Positions 16,361 through 24,160 of a stretch of DNA of 64,000 nucleotides are shown here, in pieces; position 1 is the stretch's first letter, and each line of letters begins with the position of its first letter. The DNA is from Avichristensenella sp031550535 (lineage in GTDB: Bacteria > Bacillota > Clostridia > Christensenellales > Aristaeellaceae), in assembly GCA_031550535.1 (NCBI GenBank), contig JAVBOM010000050.1, positions 1 to 64,000 on the forward strand, written 5' to 3'. The notes under the pieces were generated by a model. It saw only the letters and a program-made list of their open reading frames with translations. It was not told where the DNA came from and did not search any database. The position numbers were made by a program, and so were the translations under genes.

Positions 16361-17782
16361 TTATGCCGACCACTCCGCCGCGCCGGGCGTCATGTCGTAC
16401 AGCACCCGGTCCACCGACGGCAGCTCCTTGTGGATGCGCTCCACCGTTCGCTCCAGCAGGTCATACGGCAGGCGCGCGGCGGTCATGCCGGGATCCTCGC
16501 CCTGCATGGCGCGCAGAATGATCCGGTCGCGCCCCTCCCCCGTGTCCAACATGGCGAAGTACCGTTTGAGCCGCTTGTTCAGCCCCGCCTCGGTCAATTC
16601 GTCCAGGAACAGCTCGTCCGCCAGGCGCAGCGTCCTAAGGCGGCCCGCCGTCACCTCGCCCTGGATGCGCGCCGCCAGCCCCATGCCGGGGAACGGCTGC
16701 CGGTGGATGACCGACGGGGAAAGCGCCAGCGCCTCGCCAAGCATGCGAATTTCCTCTTTGAACAGCTCCATCAGCGGCTCGACTGTTTTGCCGATCCGCT
16801 CCACCCGCACAGCGTGCGCGCCGCCCAGCACGTCCACGTAGTTCGTGCCCTTGATGAAGACTCTTTCCCGCCCCGTTTCAGCCGTCTGCGCCTTCAGCGC
16901 GCGGAAAATCTCTTCTTCAATCACGCGCCGCTTGTCCGCCAGCGACGTCAGGCCGCGCAGTCCCGCCAGCACCCGGTCCGAGACATCCACGCGGGTGAAT
17001 GGCAGCGATAACTCATCCCGGAGATAACGCTCCGCCGCCTCGCTCTCGCCCTCGCGCATCAGGCCCGTGTCCACCAGCACACACGCGACGCGGTCGCCCA
17101 GCACGCGCTTGGCGATCACGGCGGCCACGGTGGAATCCAGCCCGCCGCTCATCGCGCAGATGGCCTCCCCGTCGCCGACGCCCTCGCGGATAGCCCTCTC
17201 GGCCATCTGCAGGATGCTGTCCGCCGTCCACCACGCGGTACAGCCGCACACGGCATCCACAAAGCCCAGCAGCATCGACATGCCGTCCGGGTCGTTCCGC
17301 TCGATTTGGAATTGCAGCAGGTACACGCTCGCCGCGTCATCGGCAAACGCCAGCGGGAAGCGCGCGCCCTCGGCGATCACGCGATACGGCTCCGGCATCG
17401 TGAACGGCTCCGCGCGCTCAATCCACCGCTCCCCCGCGCCCACATCCTCGAAAATCGGCGCGGCCTGGTAGGCCATCTGTTCCACCGCGCCGGTGGTTTC
17501 CTCGCCCTCCCCGCGCGTGCCCAGTGCCGTGCACAGCGCGCGGGCCGACGAGCCCAGCGCGAGCAGCGGAATCGAAAGGCCCAGCAGCGCGGTGGTGGGC
17601 GCTATGGCACCCTCGGTTTCCTCCCCCGCGAGAATCAGCCCGGCGGGCGATTCGCGGATGATTTCGTCAACGCCTACGCCGGACGCCATCAGTTTACAGC
17701 AATAATGCTCCGCCCTGAGCTTCCTGGCCACAGCCTGCCCGCTGGGCGTTTCCGCCCCCAGCACAACGATCCAATCGCGCAT
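16361..17782 (-). CDS. GMP-synthase-like ATP pyrophosphatase with degenerate glutaminase half
   Basis: The 473-residue protein has the GuaA layout. Residues about 185-370 form the ATP-pyrophosphatase domain (P-loop MSGGLDSTVAAVIAKR at 211-226; ERVFIKGTNYVDVLGG), and the C-terminal dimerisation domain keeps HRQPFPGMGLAARI and GMTAARLPYDLLERTVERI. In the N-terminal GATase half (1-180) the nucleophile motif that is normally GICYG reads ALGSSA (75-80), with no Cys, and the catalytic HPE reads QIE (QFQIER, 157-162). Cys and His are therefore both missing, so it cannot use glutamine itself. It may use free ammonia, take ammonia from another protein, or amidate another nucleotide. It follows the glutaredoxin gene on the same strand. 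Confidence 0.8.
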   Translation of the reverse strand: MRDWIVVLGAETPSGQAVARKLRAEHYCCKLMASGVGVDEIIRESPAGLILAGEETEGAIAPTTALLGLSIPLLALGSSARALCTALGTRGEGEETTGAVEQMAYQAAPIFEDVGAGERWIERAEPFTMPEPYRVIAEGARFPLAFADDAASVYLLQFQIERNDPDGMSMLLGFVDAVCGCTAWWTADSILQMAERAIREGVGDGEAICAMSGGLDSTVAAVIAKRVLGDRVACVLVDTGLMREGESEAAERYLRDELSLPFTRVDVSDRVLAGLRGLTSLADKRRVIEEEIFRALKAQTAETGRERVFIKGTNYVDVLGGAHAVRVERIGKTVEPLMELFKEEIRMLGEALALSPSVIHRQPFPGMGLAARIQGEVTAGRLRTLRLADELFLDELTEAGLNKRLKRYFAMLDTGEGRDRIILRAMQGEDPGMTAARLPYDLLERTVERIHKELPSVDRVLYDMTPGAAEWSA

Positions 17783-17857
17783 CCCGCCACCCTCCGTTTC
17801 ACTCTGGTCGCAGAGGCAATAGACAATGATCCTGGGCGCTCCCCGCCCCGCGGCCCG

Positions 17858-18121
17858 CTATCCGGCGTACCCCTCGGCAAAGACCTTCTCCACCGCCTGC
17901 CGGGTCGCCGCGCCTTCATGCACTTTCTTATCACCGACATAGTATGTCGGAACATACCAATAATCATAAGCATTCGCCACATCAGGCTGCTGCCATTCGT
18001 CAACAATCGTCAGGTCGACCTCCCGGTACTCGGGATGTTCCGCAAACAGCTCCTCCATCCACGCAGCCGCCTGCCTGCAGTATGGGCAGGTCGCCATCAT
18101 AAACATTTTCACGGGTTTCAT
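17858..18121 (-). CDS. Glutaredoxin-like protein
   Basis: An 87-residue thioredoxin-fold protein with the classical glutaredoxin active site CPYC at residues 12-15 (MMATCPYCRQAAAW), followed by the cis-proline segment WYVPTYYVGDKKVHEG. It is expected to reduce disulfides or glutathione-mixed disulfides in the cytosol. It starts 12 bp after the GH127-like gene and ends 75 bp before the GuaA-like gene, all on the minus strand, so the three are probably cotranscribed. Confidence 0.88.
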   Translation of the reverse strand: MKPVKMFMMATCPYCRQAAAWMEELFAEHPEYREVDLTIVDEWQQPDVANAYDYWYVPTYYVGDKKVHEGAATRQAVEKVFAEGYAG

Positions 18122-18133
18122 ACGTATTTCCCC

Positions 18134-19699
18134 CTATTCCGGCGCTCCGACTGGAAACTGGCTCATCCGCGCGCACGTCGTTCCATAGGGCGCCAGGGTG
18201 ATCTCCCGCGCCTCCGCCGCGTGGATCGCCGGCTGGATGGGTGCGGGCGCTGGCGTGCCGCCGCTCTGCTTCCACGCGGGCACGGGCGCGGCGTGCGCGC
18301 GCACAACCGTCGTTCCCCCCGCGCGCTCCAGGTGCAGCCCGCGTTCCGGCAACAGCGCCAGGTTCCACGGATCGCCTTCCGCAAGCGGCAGCGCGAACGT
18401 CAGCGGCCCCGCCTGCACGGAAACTGTCTGGTGATACCAGCGCGCCGTCCGCACCGCCATCGGCAGGGTGAGGCGCAGCGTGTCGCCGTCCCGCCACTCG
18501 CGTTCCGCCACCGCGAACGCGCCGGGTTCGCACGCGCGGGTGTGCTCGCCCGGGACGTCCAGCAACGCGCCTTCCGCCCACAGCGGAACGCGCAAATGCA
18601 CCGGGAAACGCGCGGGCGCTTTCAGCCGGACGCGGAGCGTGATCTCCTCCCCGTGCGGGTAGTTCGTTTCCATCTCTATGCGCACCGGCGCGCCCGCCAG
18701 AAGCCAGCGCGCCTCGCACGGCGCGTATGCCCATACGGCCAGCCCGCCGTCCGCCGTGGCCGTCAGCAGCGACGCGGCGAATTGCGCCATGCCGGTAGCG
18801 TGCTCTCCATCGCCCGGGACAAGCTGGTTGGCCGCCTGCGCACCCCTTGCCGCGGGCAGCGCGCCGTAGACGGTTTCTTCCATTAAATCGCCGACATACG
18901 GGTCGCCCGACGCCCATTGCAGCACTTCGAGCGTGCGCAGGAGTTCGGCCACCGTCCGCGCCTCCACCGCGCGCGACGGGTTCGTCCCTGCCAGCACCGG
19001 GTCCGCGTTACACAGCCCGTGCGCGGCGCCGTGGTACTTGATCAGCTTGTCCCAGCCCGTGCGGAACGCCGTTTCGTTCTTCAGCCCGCCCAGGAACAGC
19101 GCCTGGAGCGCGGGTGTTTTCAGGGACGCCGCGATGGCCGCGCCGTTCACACGGGCGTACGCGTCCGTGCCGGGCGGCGGGGCGTCTTTGACCGCCTTTA
19201 CCTGCGGAAACACATGGAATGTGCTCATCCAGTCCGGCGCACCGGCGGCAAGCTGGCGGCACAGCGCCAGCAGCGCCTTTTGCCCCGTCAGGTTGTACAA
19301 CCATAGCGCCGTATGCAGTGTGTCGCCGATGTCAGCCGCCTGCCACGGGTCCGGCTCCGCCTGGTCCAGCGCCGCGCGGAGCGCCTTCATAGCGCCCAGC
19401 AGGTAACGGAGCACGCGGCTGTCCCCCGTCGCGCCATGGTAGCGCATCAGCGCGCGCAGGGCATCATGGTCCGGCGTGTCCGTTCTGAGCAGCAGCGCGT
19501 TCACCTCGCGCCCGGCCGCCTCGATGCCCGCCGTGTCCTCCAGCGCGTAGGCGGCCGCGAGCCGGCCGTCCAGTGACTGCGGCCGCTCCGCCGCGACAGC
19601 CTCGCGCAGCCATCCTCTGGGAAGTATCGCGGACAGCGGCAACGGCGCGAAATCGTTCGGGGAGAGCGGTTTGCGGTTCCAGGCGATGGGTGCGGGCAT
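18134..19699 (-). CDS. GH127/DUF1680-like protein lacking the expected catalytic cysteines
   Basis: The 521-residue protein resembles the beta-L-arabinofuranosidase (GH127, DUF1680) group: an (alpha/alpha)6 barrel opens with LSAILPRGWLREAV, and the core shows LLRTLEVLQWASGDPYVGDLM, the MEETVYGALPA helix and TADGGLAVWAYAPC. A beta-sandwich follows (about 345-510). In active relatives the core includes a conserved CxxVE/ETC element and a CC pair that bind zinc and supply the nucleophile. Here the first reads VEARTVAE and the loop that should carry the CC pair is shortened to GDGEHATGMAQF. No signal peptide is seen, so it is cytosolic. It may have another activity or be a non-catalytic relative. 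Confidence 0.65.
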   Translation of the reverse strand: MPAPIAWNRKPLSPNDFAPLPLSAILPRGWLREAVAAERPQSLDGRLAAAYALEDTAGIEAAGREVNALLLRTDTPDHDALRALMRYHGATGDSRVLRYLLGAMKALRAALDQAEPDPWQAADIGDTLHTALWLYNLTGQKALLALCRQLAAGAPDWMSTFHVFPQVKAVKDAPPPGTDAYARVNGAAIAASLKTPALQALFLGGLKNETAFRTGWDKLIKYHGAAHGLCNADPVLAGTNPSRAVEARTVAELLRTLEVLQWASGDPYVGDLMEETVYGALPAARGAQAANQLVPGDGEHATGMAQFAASLLTATADGGLAVWAYAPCEARWLLAGAPVRIEMETNYPHGEEITLRVRLKAPARFPVHLRVPLWAEGALLDVPGEHTRACEPGAFAVAEREWRDGDTLRLTLPMAVRTARWYHQTVSVQAGPLTFALPLAEGDPWNLALLPERGLHLERAGGTTVVRAHAAPVPAWKQSGGTPAPAPIQPAIHAAEAREITLAPYGTTCARMSQFPVGAPE

Positions 19700-19822
19700 T
19701 TGGTCAGCGCCTTTCCAGTTAATCTTTCCCGCTTATTGTACCGCAAAACCGGATGGTTGTCCATCATAGCTGAAAACGTGGGCGTACCCACTGCAAACGC
19801 ATGAACACGACTCCAGGGGATT

Positions 19823-20083
19823 ATCAAGGGGCCGAAGCCCCTTGATTTCGATCCGGCATCGGCGGCTTTGCCGACGAACGGATGAAAACCGTCAGGTTTT
19901 CTTTCCTTTCGTTCTCCGCGCCCGGAAAATCGTGAGATTTTCAGCGGAGGACGTTTCTTCCGGGGGCACGGAACCGAAGATTCCGGACCATGAAAGGGAT
20001 TTCGCCAGAAATCCCTTCCTCATCCGTTCTTCCAAACGCGTGAACCGCAGTTCACGCGTTTGCAGCGCGCGTATCGCGCGCGA
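19823..20083. repeat. Array of short-loop palindromes upstream of lgt
   Basis: The gap 19700-20205 has no gene. It contains a run of hairpins with 3-4 nt loops: ATCAAGGGGC-cgaa-GCCCCTTGAT (19823-), TCGGCGGC-ttt-GCCGACGA, AAAACC-gtca-GGTTTT, GAAAATC-gtga-GATTTTC, AAGGGATTTC-gcca-GAAATCCCTT (19993-20016, the first hairpin of the dispersed repeat alone), AAACGCGTGAAC-cgca-GTTCACGCGTTT (20034-20061) and a CGCGCG dyad (20065-20083). Such density is far beyond one terminator. Confidence 0.85.
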
Positions 20084-20096
20084 TACTTGACATCTC

Positions 20097-20126
20097 CAAA
20101 CGCGTGAACCTATAATGACAGCGTAT
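20097..20126 (+). promoter_or_regulatory. Promoter of lgt
   Basis: TTGACA (20097-20102), 18-bp spacer, TATAAT (20121-20126), about 80 bp before lgt. The spacer carries AAACGCGTGAAC (20108-20119), identical to an arm of the hairpin at 20034. Confidence 0.8.
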
Positions 20127-20205
20127 TCCCGCATGGAATGAAATGGAAGTTCCCCGGGCACGCTAGCACGAAAGAATTCACGAAGCCTCTAAGGAGGGCA
20201 ATGCT

Positions 20206-21489
20206 ATGAGCCGACCGCCGCTTGGCAGCACGCTCGATATTTTTGGGCTGAGCATCAACTGGTACAGCTTGCTGATGATGGCCGCCGTCGCAATCGGCAT
20301 CTGGCTGGCCATGCGCGAGGAGCGCCGCCTGGACCTGCCCAAGGACATCATCCTGAACATGGCGCTATTGGCGATCCCCCTGGGCATCATCGGCGCGCGG
20401 CTGTACTACGTCGCCTTCACCTGGAATCGCTACGCGAACGACCTGCTGGAGATCCTTCGCGTGTGGAACGGCGGGCTCGCCATCTACGGCGCGGTGATCG
20501 GCGGGCTGATCGCGGCGCTGATTGTCACCAGAGGCAAGCGGCATACGTTCCTGTCGCTGCTGGACGCGTGCGCGCCCTCGCTGGTGCTGGGGCAGGCCAT
20601 CGGCCGCTGGGGCAACTACGCCAACATGGAGGCGTACGGCGCGCGCATCTATACCGAAGCGTTCCAGTTCTTCCCCATCGCGGTGGAGGTGCGCCTGCTC
20701 GGCGCAAACGGCACGGAATTCTGGTATTGGCACATGGCCACGTTCTTTTACGAGTTTGTCTGGAACGTGCTCGTCTTTGCCCTGCTGATGGCGTACCGGA
20801 AAAAAATGAAGCGCCCCGGCGACGTGGTGTGCTGGTACGCGCTGCTGTACTGCGCGGGCCGCACGGTGATCGAGGGCTTGCGCGACGACAGCCTGCTGCT
20901 GAACGTGGCGACCGCGCAGGTGCGCGTCTCGCAGATCGTCAGCGCGCTCGTGTGCGTAGCCGTCGCGGTCGTGTTCTTCGTCCGCCTGACGAAGTCACGG
21001 AAACTCCACCTGGCCGACTACCTGAGCTGGGCGCTGATCGCCCTGGGTGTGGCGTGCACGTTTGTGGGCGAGTTTGAGCGCAACGCCTACATGATGCTGT
21101 TCAATGTCGCACAGGCGATGGTGCTCGCACTCGCGCTGGTGGATCTTGTCTTTTTCGTGCATTTTGTCAAACGCGCGCGGGCCGTCACCGGGGTGGCCGC
21201 GCTGCTGCTCGCGGGCTTTTTGCTTTCGGTGCTGACGCTGGTGCTCGGCATCGGCCGCCTGGGCGTGGATAACATCGCCTACATTGCGCTCCGGCAGTCC
21301 GTCGCCATGCTGCACGTCATCGTGGGCGGCGTGTGGTTCTACCTGCGCGCGGGCGCGCCCAAACGCCGCCGGACGCGGCGCGTCGCGGAATCCACGCCGG
21401 TGACGGATGCGGAAGTCGCGCCGGAAGCGCCGGCGGACGGTGTGCCGGAGGCGCCCCAGCCTTTTCCGGGAGGTTTGGAGGGGGCGTGA
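20206..21489 (+). CDS. lgt: Prolipoprotein diacylglyceryl transferase with C-terminal membrane extension
   Basis: Transfers diacylglycerol from phosphatidylglycerol to the lipobox cysteine of prolipoproteins in the membrane. The Lgt core is residues 1-260: INWYSLLMMAAV, the WNGGLAIYGAVIGG segment (about 85-98), the signature GRWGNYANMEAYG (about 133-145) and the late Arg in GRTVIEGLRDDSL. The protein is 427 residues, about 150 longer than usual. The extra part (about 265-400) adds four hydrophobic helices (LSWALIALGVACTFVG; MLFNVAQAMVLALALV; VAALLLAGFLLSVLTLVL; SVAMLHVIVGGVWFYL) and an acidic, proline-rich tail. AAGGAGG lies 9 nt upstream of the ATG. Confidence 0.93.
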   Translation: MSRPPLGSTLDIFGLSINWYSLLMMAAVAIGIWLAMREERRLDLPKDIILNMALLAIPLGIIGARLYYVAFTWNRYANDLLEILRVWNGGLAIYGAVIGGLIAALIVTRGKRHTFLSLLDACAPSLVLGQAIGRWGNYANMEAYGARIYTEAFQFFPIAVEVRLLGANGTEFWYWHMATFFYEFVWNVLVFALLMAYRKKMKRPGDVVCWYALLYCAGRTVIEGLRDDSLLLNVATAQVRVSQIVSALVCVAVAVVFFVRLTKSRKLHLADYLSWALIALGVACTFVGEFERNAYMMLFNVAQAMVLALALVDLVFFVHFVKRARAVTGVAALLLAGFLLSVLTLVLGIGRLGVDNIAYIALRQSVAMLHVIVGGVWFYLRAGAPKRRRTRRVAESTPVTDAEVAPEAPADGVPEAPQPFPGGLEGA

Positions 21490-21496
21490 GGCTCCG

Positions 21497-21582
21497 GGTT
21501 TCCGCATTGTCGCGCACCGGGTGCGCTCTGTGCGGAAACCGACCTCCGCGCCGTCTGATCGCCCCACTGGGGCGACGGCGCT
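21497..21582. repeat. Two large nested hairpins after lgt
   Basis: GGTTTCCGCA (21497-21506) pairs with TGCGGAAACC (21531-21540), with an inner GCGCACC/GGTGCGC stem. CGCCGT..CGCCCC (from 21549) pairs with GGGGCG..ACGGCG (to about 21583). They start 8 bp after the lgt stop and lack a T tract, so they may stabilise the 3' end or be palindromic repeats. Confidence 0.75.
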
Positions 21583-21655
21583 CCGGTCCCTCCAAGTGTA
21601 ATCAGCCCCGGCGGCGTGTGCGGCGGGCCGCCGCAGATTCCAGAACCAGTCCCAG

Positions 21656-21712
21656 AGGGAAGGATTTCTTGCGAAATCCTCGTATGGCGCTGATTTTTCA
21701 AATCCGCGCCTC
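21656..21712 (+). repeat. Two-hairpin dispersed repeat, copy 5
   Basis: Plus orientation: AGGATTTC-ttgc-GAAATCCT, then GGCGC-TGATTT-ttc-AAATCC-GCGCC. It lies between lgt and pncB and points to pncB. Confidence 0.88.
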
Positions 21713-21757
21713 GCCGTGACTGGTGGCGGAATCTGTACGTTTACCTGAGGCCGCCCG

Positions 21758-21837
21758 GAAAACATCGCAATGTTTTCAGGCCGAATCCGCCTCGTTCCCC
21801 TTCGTCAAAAACCTCAGTTTTTGACGACTACCTACAA
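21758..21837. repeat. Two short-loop palindromes upstream of pncB
   Basis: GAAAACATcgcAATGTTTTC (21758-21777) and TCGTCAAAAAC-ctca-GTTTTTGACGA (21812-21837). The second ends a few bases before the ribosome binding site AAAAGGAG of pncB and could affect its translation. Confidence 0.75.
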
Positions 21838-21855
21838 AAGGAGCGTAACAACCCT

Positions 21856-23298
21856 ATGGACGGACGCAACCTGACCATGATGACCGACCTGTACCAACTG
21901 ACGATGATGTACGGGTATTTTCGCCACGGCATGGGCCAGAACCGCGCGGTATTCGACCTGTTCTACCGCCGCCAGGGCGAGGAGACGGCGCACGCCGTCG
22001 CCGCCGGGCTGGAGCAGGCCGTGGAGTATATCCAGCGCCTGCATTTTGACGGCGAGGATCTCGCCTACCTGCGCTCGCTGCGCATGTTTGACGAGGATTT
22101 TCTCGCGTATCTGAAGAACTTCCGCTTTCACGGCGATGTGAACGCCGTGCCCGAGGGCACGCTGGTGTTCCCGGGCGAACCGATCGTGCAGGTCGTCGCC
22201 CCGCTGATCGAGGCGCAACTGCTGGAGACGGCGCTGCTGAACATCATCAACCACCAAACGCTGATCGCCACCAAGGCCAGCCGTGTGGTGCAGGCCGCCG
22301 GCGGCGACAGCGTGCTGGAATTCGGCCTCCGCCGCGCGCAGGGGCCGGACGCGGGCATTTATGGCGCGCGGGCAGCCATCATCGGCGGGTGCGACGCGAC
22401 GAGCAACGTCCTCACCGCCGAGCGGTTCCAGATCCCCGTGCGCGGCACCCACGCGCATAGCTGGGTCATGTCCTTCCCCACGGAGCTGGAATCGTTCATG
22501 GCGTATGCCGACGTGTTCCCGGACGGGTGCCTGCTGCTCGTGGACACCTACGACACGCTGAAAAGCGGCGTGCCCAACGCGATCAAAACATTCGAGGCGC
22601 TCCGGTCGCGCGGTCACAATCCCCAGGGCATCCGGCTGGACAGCGGCGATATGGCGTACCTCAGCCGCAAATCCCGCGAGATGCTGGACGCGGCAGGCTT
22701 CCCGGACGCGAAAATCTGCGCGTCGGGCGACCTGGACGAAGAAGTCATCTGGGACCTGAAGGCGCAGGGCGCGCGCATCGACATCTGGGGCGTGGGCACG
22801 CGGCTGATCACCAGCGAGGGCAACCCCGCGCTGGGCGGCGTGTACAAGCTGGCCGCCGAGGAAGTGGACGGCGCCATGCAGCCGCGCATCAAAATATCCG
22901 AAAACCCGGCCAAGATCACCAACCCGGGCGAGAAAAAAACCTACCGCGTGCTGGACCCCGCGACCGGCCAGGCCATCGCGGACCTGATCGCGCTGGCGGA
23001 CGAGGTGTACGATCCCTCCGTTCCGCTCACGCTGTTTGACCCGGAGAACACCTGGAAGCGCATGACCGTGACAGATTACACGCTCCGCCCGCTGCTCACG
23101 CCGGTGTTCAAGGACGGCGCGCTGGTGTATGACCTGCCCAAAATACAAGAAATTCGCGCTTATGCCAAGCGCGAAATGGATTCCCTATGGCCGGAGTATA
23201 AGCGGCTGCACAAGCCGCACTACTATAAGGTCGACCTGAGCTACCCGCTCTGGGCACTCAAACAGCGGCTGCTGACGGAGCAGCGGGGGCGGGCGTAA
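21856..23298 (+). CDS. pncB: Nicotinate phosphoribosyltransferase
   Basis: Converts nicotinate and PRPP to nicotinate mononucleotide (Preiss-Handler NAD salvage). The 480-residue product matches the Gram-positive type: TMMTDLYQLTMMYGYF (5-20), FDLFYRRQ with the substrate-binding motif, the phosphorylated-His region RGTHAHSWVMSF (about 195-206), LLVDTYDTLKSG, GIRLDSGDMAYLS and the phosphate-binding WGVGTRLITS. A late KTYRVLDPATG segment is also typical. It stands alone between palindrome-rich gaps. Confidence 0.95.
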   Translation: MDGRNLTMMTDLYQLTMMYGYFRHGMGQNRAVFDLFYRRQGEETAHAVAAGLEQAVEYIQRLHFDGEDLAYLRSLRMFDEDFLAYLKNFRFHGDVNAVPEGTLVFPGEPIVQVVAPLIEAQLLETALLNIINHQTLIATKASRVVQAAGGDSVLEFGLRRAQGPDAGIYGARAAIIGGCDATSNVLTAERFQIPVRGTHAHSWVMSFPTELESFMAYADVFPDGCLLLVDTYDTLKSGVPNAIKTFEALRSRGHNPQGIRLDSGDMAYLSRKSREMLDAAGFPDAKICASGDLDEEVIWDLKAQGARIDIWGVGTRLITSEGNPALGGVYKLAAEEVDGAMQPRIKISENPAKITNPGEKKTYRVLDPATGQAIADLIALADEVYDPSVPLTLFDPENTWKRMTVTDYTLRPLLTPVFKDGALVYDLPKIQEIRAYAKREMDSLWPEYKRLHKPHYYKVDLSYPLWALKQRLLTEQRGRA

Positions 23299-23316
23299 GG
23301 GTTATGGGTGAAAACG

Positions 23317-23499
23317 CCGGGACGCTGTCCCGGACCCTGCCAAAGGGCCATTGGCCCTTTGGAATCCCATCATGATGGGGTGGTTATAGATTGACCTGCC
23401 CGCCGTGAGGCGAAATGATGGGATTCGCAAGGGATGACATCCCTTGCGTGGGGTTCCAAGGGGCAAAGCCCCTTGGCGTCCCCCCTGGGCTTGCGCCCC
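23317..23499. repeat. Array of short-loop palindromes between pncB and the coat genes
   Basis: Six hairpins in 183 bp: CCGGGACgctGTCCCGG, CCAAAGGGCCAttGGCCCTTTGG, ATCCCATCatGATGGGGT, CGCAAGGGATgacATCCCTTGCG, CCAAGGGGCaaaGCCCCTTGG and GGGCttGCGCCCC. A second ATGATGGGATT (from about 23416) repeats the sequence of the third hairpin. The array runs up to the base before the coat-gene stop codon at 23501. No gene is seen here. Confidence 0.85.
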
Positions 23500-23500
23500 G

Positions 23501-23827
23501 CTACATCAACTGGTTCTTGGTCTGCGTGAACTTCTGCTTGGCCGTCTGCACGTCCGGCTGCTGGGCGGGCTTGGTCTGATACCAGCCGCGCTGCTGCATC
23601 TGCTGGAAGATCTGGAACTGGTCGTTGAACGTCTCGTCCAGGTTCGTGGTCAGCACCTGGCGCAGCGGCTGGCTGCTGCCCTCGATGATATAGGAGCCAT
23701 ACTCCGTGGCGATATGCTTGGCCGTATCCAGCAGGTCCGACACCATGCAGCGGTCGTCCCAGGACTCGCACGCCTGTTTGTTCTGGTTCATCTGGTTCAT
23801 GTTGTTGAAGTTATTCTGATTGCTCAT
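23501..23827 (-). CDS. CotF-family spore coat protein
   Basis: A 108-residue protein with an Asn/Gln/Met-rich head (FNNMNQMNQNKQ) followed by the CotF-like helical core DRCMVSDLLDTAKHIATEYG (about 25-44) and TNLDETFNDQFQIFQQMQQRGWY. CotF-like proteins are structural components of the endospore coat and usually have four-helix, ferritin-like cores. Start at 23827 has GGAGGCG upstream; longer frames upstream overlap the partner gene. It follows the other coat-type gene by 13 bp, so the two are cotranscribed. Confidence 0.82.
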   Translation of the reverse strand: MSNQNNFNNMNQMNQNKQACESWDDRCMVSDLLDTAKHIATEYGSYIIEGSSQPLRQVLTTNLDETFNDQFQIFQQMQQRGWYQTKPAQQPDVQTAKQKFTQTKNQLM

Positions 23828-23840
23828 GGGTTCCGCCTCC

Positions 23841-24038
23841 TTACTGCTGGCCGTTGAGGTAGTTGTACATCGTCTCGTAGCGATGCTTGTGATGCGACGC
23901 CAGCGTGTTGGCCAGCGCCTTGAGCTGCGGGTCCTGCAGCGATTCCGCGTAGGCGGCGGCCTTCTGGTTCGCCAGCGCCTCATGGTTGAGCTGGTCCTCC
24001 AGGATGCTCAGGTCCTTGCTTGATAGAGCGTTCGGCAT
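23841..24038 (-). CDS. Small spore-coat-like helical protein
   Basis: A 65-residue helical protein: LSILEDQLNHEALANQKAAA (about 10-29), then LKALANTLASHHKHRYETMYNYL in two helices. Small proteins like this with the HxLxxxK and RHxxRY patterns are found next to CotF genes in Clostridia and are annotated as coat proteins. AAGGAGG is 8-9 nt upstream of the ATG. It is the first gene of the pair and its leader faces recX across copy 6 of the repeat. Confidence 0.75.
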   Translation of the reverse strand: MPNALSSKDLSILEDQLNHEALANQKAAAYAESLQDPQLKALANTLASHHKHRYETMYNYLNGQQ

Positions 24039-24069
24039 GGGATGTTCCTCCTTGCAATATTTTCAGCGG

Positions 24070-24125
24070 TAGGGATTTCCTTTCGGAATCCCTCGATGGC
24101 GCTGATTTTTTCAAATCCGCGCCGT
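24070..24125 (+). repeat. Two-hairpin dispersed repeat, copy 6
   Basis: Plus orientation, starting GTAGGGATTTCC with GGAATCCC after a 3-nt loop, then GGCGC-TGATTT-tttc-AAATCC-GCGCC. It ends 35 bp before recX. Confidence 0.9.
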
Positions 24126-24160
24126 TACGCCGGTAGTATGTCCCAGAAAGGGTTGAGCCT

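Noticed and set aside
19823..20083. A CRISPR array
   Set aside because: There are no equal-length direct repeats with spacers; the units are different palindromes with tiny loops.
21490..21855. An NAD or other riboswitch upstream of pncB
   Set aside because: The gap shows stacked palindromes and a repeat copy, but no known riboswitch consensus that I can recognise.
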